This document shows positions 17,251 through 25,735 of a stretch of DNA of 64,000 bases, in pieces. The notes beneath the pieces were generated by a model, which saw nothing but the letters and a program-made list of their open reading frames with translations, did not search any database and was not told the origin of the DNA. The translations under genes and the position numbers were made by a program. Source of the stretch: VXPQ01 sp965223485 (GTDB lineage Bacteria; Bacteroidota; Rhodothermia; Rhodothermales; VXPQ01); NCBI GenBank assembly GCA_965223485.1, contig OZ244993.1:1798001-1862000 (forward strand). Reading direction: 5' to 3'. Each line of letters starts with the position of its first letter. Position 1 is the stretch's first letter.

Positions 17251-18492
17251 GTGGCTATCACGCAAGGCGAGCTTGCGCGTCGACTCCGCACGGCGCGCGA
17301 AGCTTGCCAGATGACCCAGGAAGAGGTGGCCGACCACCTCGAAATTTCTCGCACGGCCATTTCCCAAATGGAGCAAGGCCGACGCGGGGTGTCGAGCCTG
17401 GAACTCCATCGGCTCGCGCATCTCTACGGGCGAAACCTTCAGGATTTTCTCGAAGAGGATTTGCCGGAGGGCGAAGCAGTCATGGCGCTTTTTCGTCGAC
17501 AACCGGACGCTCCGATAGATGCAGGGGTCCTGGATTCGTTGCGCCAATGCGTCACTCTTGGACGTGAGATCACCAACCTGGAACGCCGCCTTGGTCTGGA
17601 TCGCGGGCTGGCTACGATCCCGATCTATCCGGTTCCTCCGGCAGATTCCAAATGGGATGCGGTCCTGCAGGGGTCGCTCGTAGCGGCAAAGGAACGTCAC
17701 CGGCTCAATCTTGGGGATGCGCCGTTGCCGGATGTGGCCGACCTTCTGGAGGGCCAGGGTATCCGCACTGCACAGGTAAACTTGCCCGACGACATATCCG
17801 GATTAACGCTGATTGACGCCAGACACGGCATGTTGGTCGCAGTCAATCGGCAGCACTATGTCTTGCGCCGGCGCTTTTCGTACGCGCACGAATATGCCCA
17901 TGTGCTTTTCGATCGAGAAATCCGCGGCGTGTTGAGTCGTTCAAGCGACCGATCCAATCTCAACGAAGTACGAGCCAATGCGTTCGCTGCCTCTTTTCTG
18001 ATGCCCGAGAACGCTGTCAGATCCTTTGTATACGGTCTCGCCAAGGGTCGGCCCAGCCGGGGCCAGATGGATGTATATGACGGGGAGGCTGTCCTGCATG
18101 TGGAGGGGCGCATGGAGCCGGGGAGCCAGGATATTCAAATGCATGATCTTGTCCGACTGGCCCATCACTTTGGCGTGAGCCGCACCGCGATGCTGTATCG
18201 CCTGAAGGGCCTTCGCATGATTGACGAGAGCGAACGAACGAGATTGGTCGCCGAGGATAAGGCTGGTCGTGGCCGGGTTATAAGTGAGATTCTCGGTCTT
18301 CCCGAACCGGATCATGAAACCGCAAGGAATCAATTTCACTCGCGGTTTCTCTCGCTGGGAATCGAGGCGCTGCGGCGCGAGGCAATTACCCGGAGCAAAC
18401 TCCGGGAACTCGTTCGCTTGGCAGATCCCGAGCGCGATGCGGATGCCTTGCTGGAGAAAGTCGGTTCGCTGGACGGGGCTTTTTGTTCTTGA
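17251..18492 (+). CDS. XRE-family HTH protein with ImmA/IrrE metallopeptidase domain
   Basis: This 413-residue protein starts at GTG. Residues about 5-60 are an XRE (Cro/CI) helix-turn-helix (ELARRLRTAREACQMTQEEV, ISRTAISQMEQGRRG). The middle holds an ImmA/IrrE-type zinc metallopeptidase domain (COG2856) with the HExxH-like motif in SYAHEYAHVLFD and a following NEVRANAFAASFLMP, which supplies the third ligand region. Known relatives (ImmA of ICEBs1, IrrE/DdrO regulators) cleave a repressor to switch on a mobile element or a stress response. It lies 73 bases upstream of the DNA methyltransferase and endonuclease genes on the same strand, so it may regulate that restriction-modification system, acting like a controller protein. 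The substrate is not known. Confidence 0.9.
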   Translation: MAITQGELARRLRTAREACQMTQEEVADHLEISRTAISQMEQGRRGVSSLELHRLAHLYGRNLQDFLEEDLPEGEAVMALFRRQPDAPIDAGVLDSLRQCVTLGREITNLERRLGLDRGLATIPIYPVPPADSKWDAVLQGSLVAAKERHRLNLGDAPLPDVADLLEGQGIRTAQVNLPDDISGLTLIDARHGMLVAVNRQHYVLRRRFSYAHEYAHVLFDREIRGVLSRSSDRSNLNEVRANAFAASFLMPENAVRSFVYGLAKGRPSRGQMDVYDGEAVLHVEGRMEPGSQDIQMHDLVRLAHHFGVSRTAMLYRLKGLRMIDESERTRLVAEDKAGRGRVISEILGLPEPDHETARNQFHSRFLSLGIEALRREAITRSKLRELVRLADPERDADALLEKVGSLDGAFCS

Positions 18493-18565
18493 TATTGTGC
18501 TCCGTGGCGGATACCTTTCAGGCAGGCGAACGGAGAGGAAATGCACCCCAATCATCACGAACCTA

Positions 18566-19279
18566 ATGGCATACCCCCAACTGGTTATTCAGGAATTGCC
18601 AAACCCGGCGAAACTGCCGGATCAAACCCAATACGCTCCACTGAGCAGTGTGTGGGAGGGGAGCGATGGCGAATTGCTGGAAGAAATGTTCAGGTTCTAT
18701 CCCTCCATTCCAGTAGAGCCGATTCTTGACGCCACGCATAACGTCGGAAGGTTCTGGCGCGGATCGACGCGTCAGGTTGTTTCTATGGACATAGACCCCC
18801 GCTACAAGCCGATGATAGTGGGGGACAATCGGAACATGGTTGGCGTGGAATCATCTTCGTTTGGCGTCGTTGTATACGATCCGCCTCATGTGGGTCCACA
18901 AGGCAGAGACAAAAGCCGGAAGCGTTTCGATGTCGATTTCGGCGCAACGATGGCTTGTGGGGCAAAAGAGAATTGGACACTAAGTTATCTGTATCCCCCG
19001 TTTTTGAAGGAGGCCAAGCGGGTGCTGAAGCCGGAAGGGTTGTTACTTGCCAAGATAACCGACATGGTGAACAGCCACCGGTCGCGATGGGCGCACTGTG
19101 ATTTCATGCACATGGCCGAGGAAGCGGGATTCACCGTATGCGACCTTATTATAAAAGTCCGACACGGCCCCATGATTTCTGACAAATGGAAAACCGCGCA
19201 CCATGCACGGAAGCGACACTGTTTCTGGATCATTTGCCGAAACGGCGATCGGTGCGAACGCCTCCCGAGCCGTGACTGA
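18566..19279 (+). CDS. DNA methyltransferase (DPPH type) of a restriction-modification system
   Basis: This 237-residue protein has a small Rossmann-like SAM-dependent methyltransferase core. A degenerate motif I region (PILDATHNVGRFWRG, about residues 45-60) and an acidic strand VSMDIDP bind the cofactor. The catalytic motif IV is VVYDPPHVG (about residues 100-110), where DPPH replaces DPPY/SPPY of amino-methyltransferases. LKEAKRVLKPEGLLLAKITD is the conserved late strand-helix. The DPP motif points to methylation of an exocyclic amine (N4-cytosine or N6-adenine), not C5-cytosine. The ATG at 18566 was chosen because it opens the conserved region; no Shine-Dalgarno supports it, and a GGAGAGG precedes an out-of-frame ATG at 18541. 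Its 3' end overlaps the endonuclease gene by 77 bases. It should protect host DNA from that enzyme. Confidence 0.75.
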   Translation: MAYPQLVIQELPNPAKLPDQTQYAPLSSVWEGSDGELLEEMFRFYPSIPVEPILDATHNVGRFWRGSTRQVVSMDIDPRYKPMIVGDNRNMVGVESSSFGVVVYDPPHVGPQGRDKSRKRFDVDFGATMACGAKENWTLSYLYPPFLKEAKRVLKPEGLLLAKITDMVNSHRSRWAHCDFMHMAEEAGFTVCDLIIKVRHGPMISDKWKTAHHARKRHCFWIICRNGDRCERLPSRD

Positions 19280-19829
19280 GCGTCGGGAATACAATCCTCT
19301 AAGCGTCGCAGAGCTTGGCCTGAATGCTGCGCGGGCCTTAATGGAATACGACATTGCCGCGTTGCCCCCGGCCCCTGCGTTTGGCGGTGCTGGCGTTTAC
19401 ACGCTTCACTATTCGGGAGACTTCGCACCGTATTCTGGACTGGGCACTTCCCCGATCTATGTTGGCAAGGCGGATCACGGACTACATGGAAGGCTTACGA
19501 AGCACGCAAATTCGATAAATGCTTCGGAAAATCTCCGATTAGAGGACTTCGGATGTCGATGGCTTATACTGGAGCAGGTCTGGATCAACCTGACAGAACA
19601 AATACTTATTAAGCGATACTCCCCTCTATGGAATGTTGCGATAAAAGGGTTTGGCAATCACGATCCCGGAAGCGGGAGATATGCGCAGAAAAGATCACAA
19701 TGGGATACAGTCCACCCTGGTCGCCCGTGGGCCCGGGGGCTGGCTGACAACGATCAGTCGGCAGCAGACCTCGTTACCCCAATTCGGACATATCTGTCAA
19801 ATCAGGGAGGAAATGACAAAAAAACCTGA
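19203..19829 (+). CDS. Eco29kI-family (GIY-YIG) type II restriction endonuclease
   Basis: This 208-residue protein matches the RE_Eco29kI family in length and motifs. The GIY-YIG nuclease signature is present as GVYTLHYSGDF ... SPIYVGKAD (about residues 66-92). The conserved Arg-helix follows (GLHGRLTKHANSI), then LRLEDFGCRWL, the Glu-containing WINLTEQILIKRYSPLWN, and the family tail GFGNHDPGSGR and WDTVHPGRPWA. R.Eco29kI itself cuts CCGCGG; the specificity here can only be guessed to be similar. The gene starts inside the end of the methyltransferase gene, so expression of nuclease after methylase is probably coupled. Classical Eco29kI partners are, as far as I recall, C5-cytosine methylases, so pairing with a DPPH enzyme is unusual. 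Confidence 0.88.
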   Translation: MHGSDTVSGSFAETAIGANASRAVTERREYNPLSVAELGLNAARALMEYDIAALPPAPAFGGAGVYTLHYSGDFAPYSGLGTSPIYVGKADHGLHGRLTKHANSINASENLRLEDFGCRWLILEQVWINLTEQILIKRYSPLWNVAIKGFGNHDPGSGRYAQKRSQWDTVHPGRPWARGLADNDQSAADLVTPIRTYLSNQGGNDKKT

Positions 19830-19881
19830 ACCTGAACGGCATGAGGCTGGCAAAACGGCAAAAAAGAAGCTGAATGGATAA
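19813..19881 (+). CDS. possible small lysine-rich peptide after the endonuclease, with a slippery site
   Basis: An ATG at 19813 follows GGGAGG closely and overlaps the last 17 bases of the endonuclease gene. In frame it encodes 22 residues (MTKKPEPERHEAGKTAKKKL, NG). The heptamer AAAAAAG at 19860-19866 is phased gcA AAA AAG, the dnaX-type slippery arrangement. A -1 slip there, or one inserted or lost A, continues as KEAEWINEVISEFEK to a stop at 19908-19910. That reading is a well-formed amphipathic helix and looks more protein-like than the zero-frame end. It may be a tiny regulator or antitoxin-like peptide, an indel-damaged gene, or chance. Confidence 0.3.
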   Translation: MTKKPEPERHEAGKTAKKKLNG

Positions 19882-19962
19882 ATGAGGTCATTTCGGAATT
19901 CGAAAAGTAGCAAGGGGATAGGGCGTGTCCCTATATCAGCCACAGCAACATAACCATCCCCC

Positions 19963-20946
19963 TCACAACTCCACCTCCACACCCAGACCGCGCCTTCCCG
20001 CTTCCTTGACTATATGCGCGGCTGCGGCCAGATCCTGCGCGGCATTGCCCACCGACTTGAACAAGGTGATTTCGTCCGGTGAGGTTCGCCCCGCCACGCC
20101 CCCTGAGACGATTTCGCCTATCTCGCTGTAGATATGGTTTTCTTCGATGAGTTTCTGGTTCAGGGGCTGTATGATATCTCCCGCTTCGGCCAGACAGGCT
20201 GCACGCTGATCTACGACGACCTTTGCCGCCTGCACCGTTGCTGCAGGAATTTCGGCCATATCGGGGCGGAAAGAGCCCACGCCGTTGATGTGTGTGCCGG
20301 GGGCCACATCCGCATGTGCAAAAACCGGAATGCGCGACGTGGTGGCGGTACATACGATATCCGCCTCGCGTAGCTGCGCCGGTCCGGTGGCCGGGAGCAC
20401 CTCATGGTTCAGCAGCGCCGTCATTTCGTGGGCGAATGTCTCGGTTTTTTCGGGGGTCCTGCCGAAAACGTACGTACGTTGAATGTCGCGCACGGCGCAT
20501 ACGGCTTCCAGTTGCGTCCGTCCCTGTACGCCGGGGCCAAAAATGGCCGCGACCTCGGCGTCCTTTCTCGCGAGCAAATCCGTGGCCAGCCCGGCTCCGG
20601 CTCCGGTCCGCAGCGCCGTAAGACATTCTCCATCTATTATGGCGAGAGGGCGGCCGTCTGCTGCGTCCAGCACTACGACGAGGGCCTGGATGAAAGGCAA
20701 CTTCCGGGCCGGATTCTCCGGATAAGCCGATACGATTTTAACACTGACGGCTCCGGTATGCGGCAACCAGGCCGGCATGATCAGGACCTGCCCCTTGTTT
20801 TCAGGGATGGGCAGACTCTCGCGGACAGGCACTGTGGCGCGACCGCCGGACAAGGCGGCATAGGCCTCCCTCATGCGCGCAATGGCGGTGTGCATATCCA
20901 GCGCTTGCCGGACATCCTCGCAAGACAATAGACGAATCCGGGACAT
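19963..20946 (-). CDS. ornithine cyclodeaminase/mu-crystallin family, likely delta1-pyrroline-2-carboxylate reductase
   Basis: This 327-residue protein belongs to the OCD/mu-crystallin family: substrate-side SVKIVSAYPENP, the nucleotide-binding loop AIFGPGVQGRTQLEAV, the central RTGAGAGLATDLLA, and the catalytic Asp in GSFRPDMAEIP. Family members include ornithine cyclodeaminase, ketimine reductases and pyrroline-2-carboxylate reductases. The neighbour decides: the gene starts 16 bases after a trans-3-hydroxy-L-proline dehydratase whose product is delta1-pyrroline-2-carboxylate. The parsimonious role is NAD(P)H-dependent reduction of that imine to L-proline in the cytoplasm (LhpI-like). This functional choice is inference from context; the family call is firm. 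Confidence 0.82.
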   Translation of the reverse strand: MSRIRLLSCEDVRQALDMHTAIARMREAYAALSGGRATVPVRESLPIPENKGQVLIMPAWLPHTGAVSVKIVSAYPENPARKLPFIQALVVVLDAADGRPLAIIDGECLTALRTGAGAGLATDLLARKDAEVAAIFGPGVQGRTQLEAVCAVRDIQRTYVFGRTPEKTETFAHEMTALLNHEVLPATGPAQLREADIVCTATTSRIPVFAHADVAPGTHINGVGSFRPDMAEIPAATVQAAKVVVDQRAACLAEAGDIIQPLNQKLIEENHIYSEIGEIVSGGVAGRTSPDEITLFKSVGNAAQDLAAAAHIVKEAGRRGLGVEVEL

Positions 20947-20962
20947 GCGGGGCGCAGGTTAG

Positions 20963-22003
20963 TCAGCGTAGCAAAAAGCCATGGCGCAAGGGGTCGTCGG
21001 GGTCCAGGCAAAAGGTGCTTTGACCGGTGATATAGGCCTCTCCGGACACTTCCGGGATAATCGCCTCGTGAGGACCGAATGTCGTGGACGATTTGACGCG
21101 CACGGTAAACGTGCTTCCGATAATGCTTTCGATAACCAGCGGTTCGTCCGGCGCAATTTCTCCCCGGGCATAGTGAATGGCGGCTCGTGCGCTGACCCCT
21201 GTACCTGTGGGGGAGCGATCCACCTCGCCTTCGGCAAAGATACACACGTTCCGGCTGTGCGAGCCTTCCTGCCGGGCCGGGCCGATGAAAATCGTTCCAT
21301 ACAGGAAGCCCATGTCTTCTTCGACGGGGTGCCGAATGGTGCGGCTATCCATGATAGCGTGCTTGATGGCCATACCCTTTACAATGAGTTCCGGCGTATA
21401 GCGCGCCTCGCAGGCGAGACCGACCTCTTTCGCCTGGACAAAAGCATAGTACGCCCCGCCAAAAGCCAGATCGTAGCGTACGGAGCCCAGTCCCGGGACA
21501 TCCACCGTCCGGTCGAGACGATCTACATAAGAAGGCACATTCTCGAAGGAGACACGCTTTACTTGTCCGTTTTCCCAATGCCCGAAAGCCGTAACCAGGC
21601 CTGCCGGGGTATCGATACGTACGCGGGTTACGGGATCGGTTCGGGGAAGCAGGCCCGTTTCGAGCGCCACTCTGGTTATTGCAATGATCCCGTGGCCGCA
21701 CATGGTGCTGTAGCCTTCGTTGTGCAGAAACAGGACCCCCAAATCCGCTTCCTCCGTGACCGGTTCCGTAAGCAGGCATCCGTACATGTCCGCATGGCCG
21801 CGCGGCTCCCACATGAGCGCCCGGCGGAGATGGTCCAGGCGTTGTTGTGCATGGCGCCGCCGGGCCAGAATGGAATTGCCCTCGAGGGGAGGGTAGCCGT
21901 CGATGATCACGCGCAACGGTTCGCCCGCCGTATGCGCATCGATCACGGTAATCCGGGGCCACTCCGGGGGCGGTTTCCAGCGGGAGATTTTTTCGATATT
22001 CAT
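20963..22003 (-). CDS. trans-3-hydroxy-L-proline dehydratase (proline racemase superfamily)
   Basis: This 346-residue protein (ATG at 22003; the open frame begins 23 codons earlier) is a proline racemase superfamily member. The first catalytic site is intact as GYSTMCGHGIIA, with the Cys. In the second site the racemase Cys is replaced by Thr: DRSPTGTGVSARAA. In racemases and 4-hydroxyproline epimerases both residues are Cys, whereas the Cys/Thr pair is the diagnostic of trans-3-hydroxy-L-proline dehydratases such as human L3HYPDH. It should convert trans-3-hydroxy-L-proline to delta1-pyrroline-2-carboxylate. The following gene encodes the reductase that would finish the path to proline. trans-3-Hydroxyproline is found in collagens, so the substrate could come from animal tissue or detritus. 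Confidence 0.85.
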   Translation of the reverse strand: MNIEKISRWKPPPEWPRITVIDAHTAGEPLRVIIDGYPPLEGNSILARRRHAQQRLDHLRRALMWEPRGHADMYGCLLTEPVTEEADLGVLFLHNEGYSTMCGHGIIAITRVALETGLLPRTDPVTRVRIDTPAGLVTAFGHWENGQVKRVSFENVPSYVDRLDRTVDVPGLGSVRYDLAFGGAYYAFVQAKEVGLACEARYTPELIVKGMAIKHAIMDSRTIRHPVEEDMGFLYGTIFIGPARQEGSHSRNVCIFAEGEVDRSPTGTGVSARAAIHYARGEIAPDEPLVIESIIGSTFTVRVKSSTTFGPHEAIIPEVSGEAYITGQSTFCLDPDDPLRHGFLLR

Positions 22004-22114
22004 GCTGAGCCGATGGCAGAAAAATGGCCGGGTCTGCACGTGCATGCGATCCGGTGATCTTCGCATCCCCAATGCGTCGATGAGGGCCGAGAGCCGTTCT
22101 GTTGGCGGCGCTGC

Positions 22115-25100
22115 TTACGCCAGAATCTGCCGTACTACTTTCCCGTGTACGTCCGTGAGGCGGTAGTCCCGTCCCTGGTGTTCGTAGATCAGCCGCTCGT
22201 GATCCATGCCCAGCAGGTGCAGGATGGTTGCCTGCAGGTCATGGATGTGTACGCGGTCTCTCACAGCCGAGTACCCGATCTCATCCGTTTCGCCGAAGGT
22301 GAACCCGCGTTTGACGCCGCCGCCCGCTACCCACATGGTGTACACGTCCGTGTGGTGATCGCGGCCCACGAAGGGATTGTCGTCCCCGGTGCGGTTCTCC
22401 AGCATCGGCGTGCGGCCGAACTCGCCGCCCCATACCAGGAGGGTATCGTCCAGGAGGCCTCGCTGCTTGAGGTCCAGCAGGAGGGCGGTCGTGGCCCGGT
22501 CCGTTTCTTCGCAGCGCTCCTTGAAGCCGATGTTGAGCGCTTCCTCTGCACTGGCGCCGTGCGCATCCCATCCCCAGTGAAACAGCTGCACGAAACGCAC
22601 GCCCCGTTCCACCAGCCGGCGCGCCAGCAGGCAATTGTTCGCATAGGAGACCGCGCCGGGTTTCGTGCCGTACATGTCGTGGACCCACTGCGGCTCCTCC
22701 TCGATGTCCATTGCTTCCGGTACGGACATCTGCATACGGAAGGCCATTTCGTACTGGGCCATGCGCGACAGCGTTTCGGGGTCGCCGGCTTCCTCGTAAT
22801 CCCGTTGGTTGATGGCGTTGATCGTTTCAATGGACTTTTTGCGCAGTTCGCGGCTCATACCCTGCGGATTGCCCACATAGAGCACCGGATCGCCGTGCGA
22901 GCGGCACTGTACGCCCTCGTACAGGGCGGGCAAAAAGCCGCTGCCGAATACGCTGCGTCCGCCGTCGGGCTGCTTGCCTCCGGAAAGCAGCACGATGAAG
23001 CCCGGCAGGTTCTGGTTCTCCGAGCCGAGTCCGTAGATTGCCCAGGACCCCATGCTGGGCCGCCCCGGACGGGCGTGTCCCGTGTGCAACAGGAGTTGCG
23101 CCGGCGCATGGTTGAATTCGTCCGTGTGCATCGCCTTGAGGAAGGTGACCTCGTCGGCCGCCTCTGCGAAGTGCGGCAGCATGTCCGATACCCACGCGCC
23201 GCTTTCCCCGCGCTGCGCAAACGTGGCCTGCGGTCCCAGCATCTTCGGCGTTCCCTTGATGAAGGGGAAGAACCTGCCTTCCAGCAGGGATTCCGGGCAC
23301 AACTGCCCATCCAGGCGGTGCAGTTCGGGTTTGTAGTCGAACAATTCGAGCTGGGACGGCGCGCCGGCCATATGCAGGAAAATGACCCGCTTTGCGCGCG
23401 GGGCGAAGTGGAGCCCCCGGACACTGCTTGTAGCGCCCCGGATCGCGGAATCGGCGGCGCCGCACCCGGCGAGGGTTGGTAAGGCCAGCCCCCCAAAGCC
23501 TGCGGCGGCGGCTTCCGGACGCTGCCGGTAGTCGGCCAGCGCCGTTTCGTAGAGGGTTACCAGATGCTGCAGTGCTTCTTCAGGAGGATCCCTTTGCAGC
23601 GCAAGGCGATATCCCTGCCGCAGCCGGTCTTCGGGCGTGTCGTATCCTTCGTCCTGCATACGGCGGGCGAGCGCCACGGCCGCTTCGACATACACGGGGT
23701 CGTTCAGCGTCACCAGCGATTGCAGCGGCGAATTGGTGCGGATGCGCCGGGAGGTGCATAACTCCCGGCTCATGGCGTCGAAAGCGAGCAGCGACGGGTA
23801 CGGGACGGTTCGACGCCAGTATGTATACAGAGCGCGCCGGTAGCGGTCTTCGCCTTCGCTCGTTACCCACGTGAGCTCACTGTACGGATTTGTCCAGAGA
23901 CCCGGAGGTTGCGGGGGAAATACGCTGGGTCCCAGCATCTTGTCGCTGAGCAGCCCGCTGACAGCGAGAGACTGGTCCCTGATCTGCTCGGCGGACAGCC
24001 GGAAACGCGGCCCCCGGGCAAGCAATTTGTTGTCCGGATCGATGTCGAGCAGTCCGGGCGAGACATGCGACGACTGGCGATAGGTGGCGCTGGTTACGAT
24101 TTCCTTGAGTAGCTGCTTTACGCTCCACCCGAAGTCCTGCGAAAATTGCAGGGCAAGAGCGTCCAGCAGTTCCGGGTGCGTGGGCGGCTCGCCCTGCGTC
24201 CCGAAATCCTCGACCGTTTCGACGATGCCGGCTCCGAAAAGCTGCTCCCAGAAGCGGTTCGTTACGACCCTGGCCGTGAGCGGGTTAGCGGGGTCGAAGA
24301 GCCACTGTGCGAGGCCGAGGCGGTTTCTCGGAGCATCCTCCGAAAAGGCCGGCAGCGCATCCGGTACATCGGGATCGACCTGTTCGCTGTGTACGAGCCA
24401 GTTGCCCCGGTCGAATATATGCGTGGTGCGCGCCGAGGCCGCCGGGAGTTCCCTGATGATGGGCGTCGTGAGCGGCCCCAGTTCGGCAATAAGCAGGCGG
24501 CCTTCTTCCGGCCGTTCGTCGAATTCGTAGAGTTTCGGCTCGTTGTCGTCCCGGTCCACATCGGCCGTGTTGTTGAAGAAGGCCAGGAGTTCGTAAAATT
24601 CTTCACCCCGGAACGGGTCGTACGGGTGCCCGTGGCACTGCACACACCCGATCGTGGTCCCCTGCCACACCTCGAAGGTAGTGTTCAGGCGGTCCATGAC
24701 GGCGGCGACCCGAAACTCCTCGTCGTCCGTGCCGCCTTCCGTATTGGTCATCGTGTTCCGGTGGAACGCTGTGGCGATGAGTTGCTTCGTATCGGCGTCC
24801 GGCAGCAGATCGCCGGCCAGTTGCTCCGTCGAGAACCGGTCGAACGGCATGTCCTCGTTGAATGCTTCGATCACCCAGTTACGGTATTTCCAGATCGTGC
24901 GGGGGGTGTCTTTTTCGTATCCGTTCGAGTCGGCGTAGCGGGCCAGATCGAGCCAGTAGCCCGCCCATCGTTCCCCGAATCGCGGGGAGGCGAGCAGTTT
25001 GTTTACCGCCTCTTCATATTGCATGTCGGACGGGTCTGCACAGAAGGCGTCCGTATCTTCCGGAGACGGCGGCAACCCCGTCAGGTCGAGGCTCACGCGC

Positions 25101-25642
25101 CGCAGCAGCACGGTGCAATCCGCCTCCGGCGACGGGCGCAGGTTTTTCCGGTCCAGCCGGGCCAGCACGAAGCGGTCGATGTCGTTGTTCGGCCATGCGG
25201 GATCGGATACCTCCGGGACGTTCGGCGATGCCGGCGCTACGTAGGCCCAGTGAGGTTCCCAGGCGGCTCCTTCGTCGATCCAGCGTTTCAGCAGGTCTAT
25301 TTCCTTGTCGCTGAGCGCCGGTCCCTCGGCAGGCATACGCTCGTCGGGATCGGTATGCGTGACCCGTCGAATGAGCTCGCTTTTCCCCGACCGGCCCGGT
25401 ACGATCGCGTATTTTCCCGATTCAGTGGGTTGGAGCGCATCGTCGCGAAAAAGAAGACTCAACTCGGCCTGCTGCCGTACGCCGCCGTGGCACGTTACGC
25501 AATTTTCGTTCAGGATCGGACGGATGTCCTCGTTGAAATCCGCCTCGCTTCCACCCGCCCTGGACGCCCACAGGGCGATGGCGCCCACCGCCAGCACGGC
25601 GGCGACCGTCAGGGTTCGGCGGCGAAGCAGAAAGGAGAACAT
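22115..25642 (-). CDS. fused PSCyt1-DUF1549-DUF1553 / DUF1501 protein
   Basis: This 1,175-residue protein joins two families that planctomycetes and relatives encode as adjacent separate genes. An N-terminal signal/anchor (LTVAAVLAVGAIALWA) is followed by a cytochrome-c-like PSCyt1 domain with a CxxCH haem site (NCVTCHGG, about residue 48). Then come DUF1549 with its own GCVQCHGHPYDPF motif and DUF1553 (NPLTARVVTNRFWEQLFGAG, about residues 440-710). At about residue 711 (DNA near 23510) the sequence passes directly into GFGGLALPTLAGCG, which looks like the hydrophobic core of a Tat signal peptide. A DUF1501 sulfatase-like domain follows (KRVIFLHMAGAPSQLELFDY ... WGGEFGRTPM). The end of DUF1553 and the twin-Arg start of DUF1501 appear deleted. 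The function of these haem proteins is undetermined; a role in polysaccharide or sulfated-compound oxidation is often suggested. Confidence 0.85.
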   Translation of the reverse strand: MFSFLLRRRTLTVAAVLAVGAIALWASRAGGSEADFNEDIRPILNENCVTCHGGVRQQAELSLLFRDDALQPTESGKYAIVPGRSGKSELIRRVTHTDPDERMPAEGPALSDKEIDLLKRWIDEGAAWEPHWAYVAPASPNVPEVSDPAWPNNDIDRFVLARLDRKNLRPSPEADCTVLLRRVSLDLTGLPPSPEDTDAFCADPSDMQYEEAVNKLLASPRFGERWAGYWLDLARYADSNGYEKDTPRTIWKYRNWVIEAFNEDMPFDRFSTEQLAGDLLPDADTKQLIATAFHRNTMTNTEGGTDDEEFRVAAVMDRLNTTFEVWQGTTIGCVQCHGHPYDPFRGEEFYELLAFFNNTADVDRDDNEPKLYEFDERPEEGRLLIAELGPLTTPIIRELPAASARTTHIFDRGNWLVHSEQVDPDVPDALPAFSEDAPRNRLGLAQWLFDPANPLTARVVTNRFWEQLFGAGIVETVEDFGTQGEPPTHPELLDALALQFSQDFGWSVKQLLKEIVTSATYRQSSHVSPGLLDIDPDNKLLARGPRFRLSAEQIRDQSLAVSGLLSDKMLGPSVFPPQPPGLWTNPYSELTWVTSEGEDRYRRALYTYWRRTVPYPSLLAFDAMSRELCTSRRIRTNSPLQSLVTLNDPVYVEAAVALARRMQDEGYDTPEDRLRQGYRLALQRDPPEEALQHLVTLYETALADYRQRPEAAAAGFGGLALPTLAGCGAADSAIRGATSSVRGLHFAPRAKRVIFLHMAGAPSQLELFDYKPELHRLDGQLCPESLLEGRFFPFIKGTPKMLGPQATFAQRGESGAWVSDMLPHFAEAADEVTFLKAMHTDEFNHAPAQLLLHTGHARPGRPSMGSWAIYGLGSENQNLPGFIVLLSGGKQPDGGRSVFGSGFLPALYEGVQCRSHGDPVLYVGNPQGMSRELRKKSIETINAINQRDYEEAGDPETLSRMAQYEMAFRMQMSVPEAMDIEEEPQWVHDMYGTKPGAVSYANNCLLARRLVERGVRFVQLFHWGWDAHGASAEEALNIGFKERCEETDRATTALLLDLKQRGLLDDTLLVWGGEFGRTPMLENRTGDDNPFVGRDHHTDVYTMWVAGGGVKRGFTFGETDEIGYSAVRDRVHIHDLQATILHLLGMDHERLIYEHQGRDYRLTDVHGKVVRQILA

Positions 25643-25735
25643 CGACGAGAGATTCGATGCGGGATATTATTCCGGGCGGCGAGGCGCGCAATCACCCGAT
25701 AAAAGGTGCGCAATTCGTCAAAAATACGTAATGCG

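Noticed and set aside
20981..22057. 358-codon plus-strand frame
   Set aside because: Antisense to the hydroxyproline dehydratase, whose active-site motifs are unmistakable.
24146..25702. 518-codon plus-strand open frame
   Set aside because: Lies opposite the DUF1549/DUF1553 coding frame with its haem motifs; no recognisable domain.
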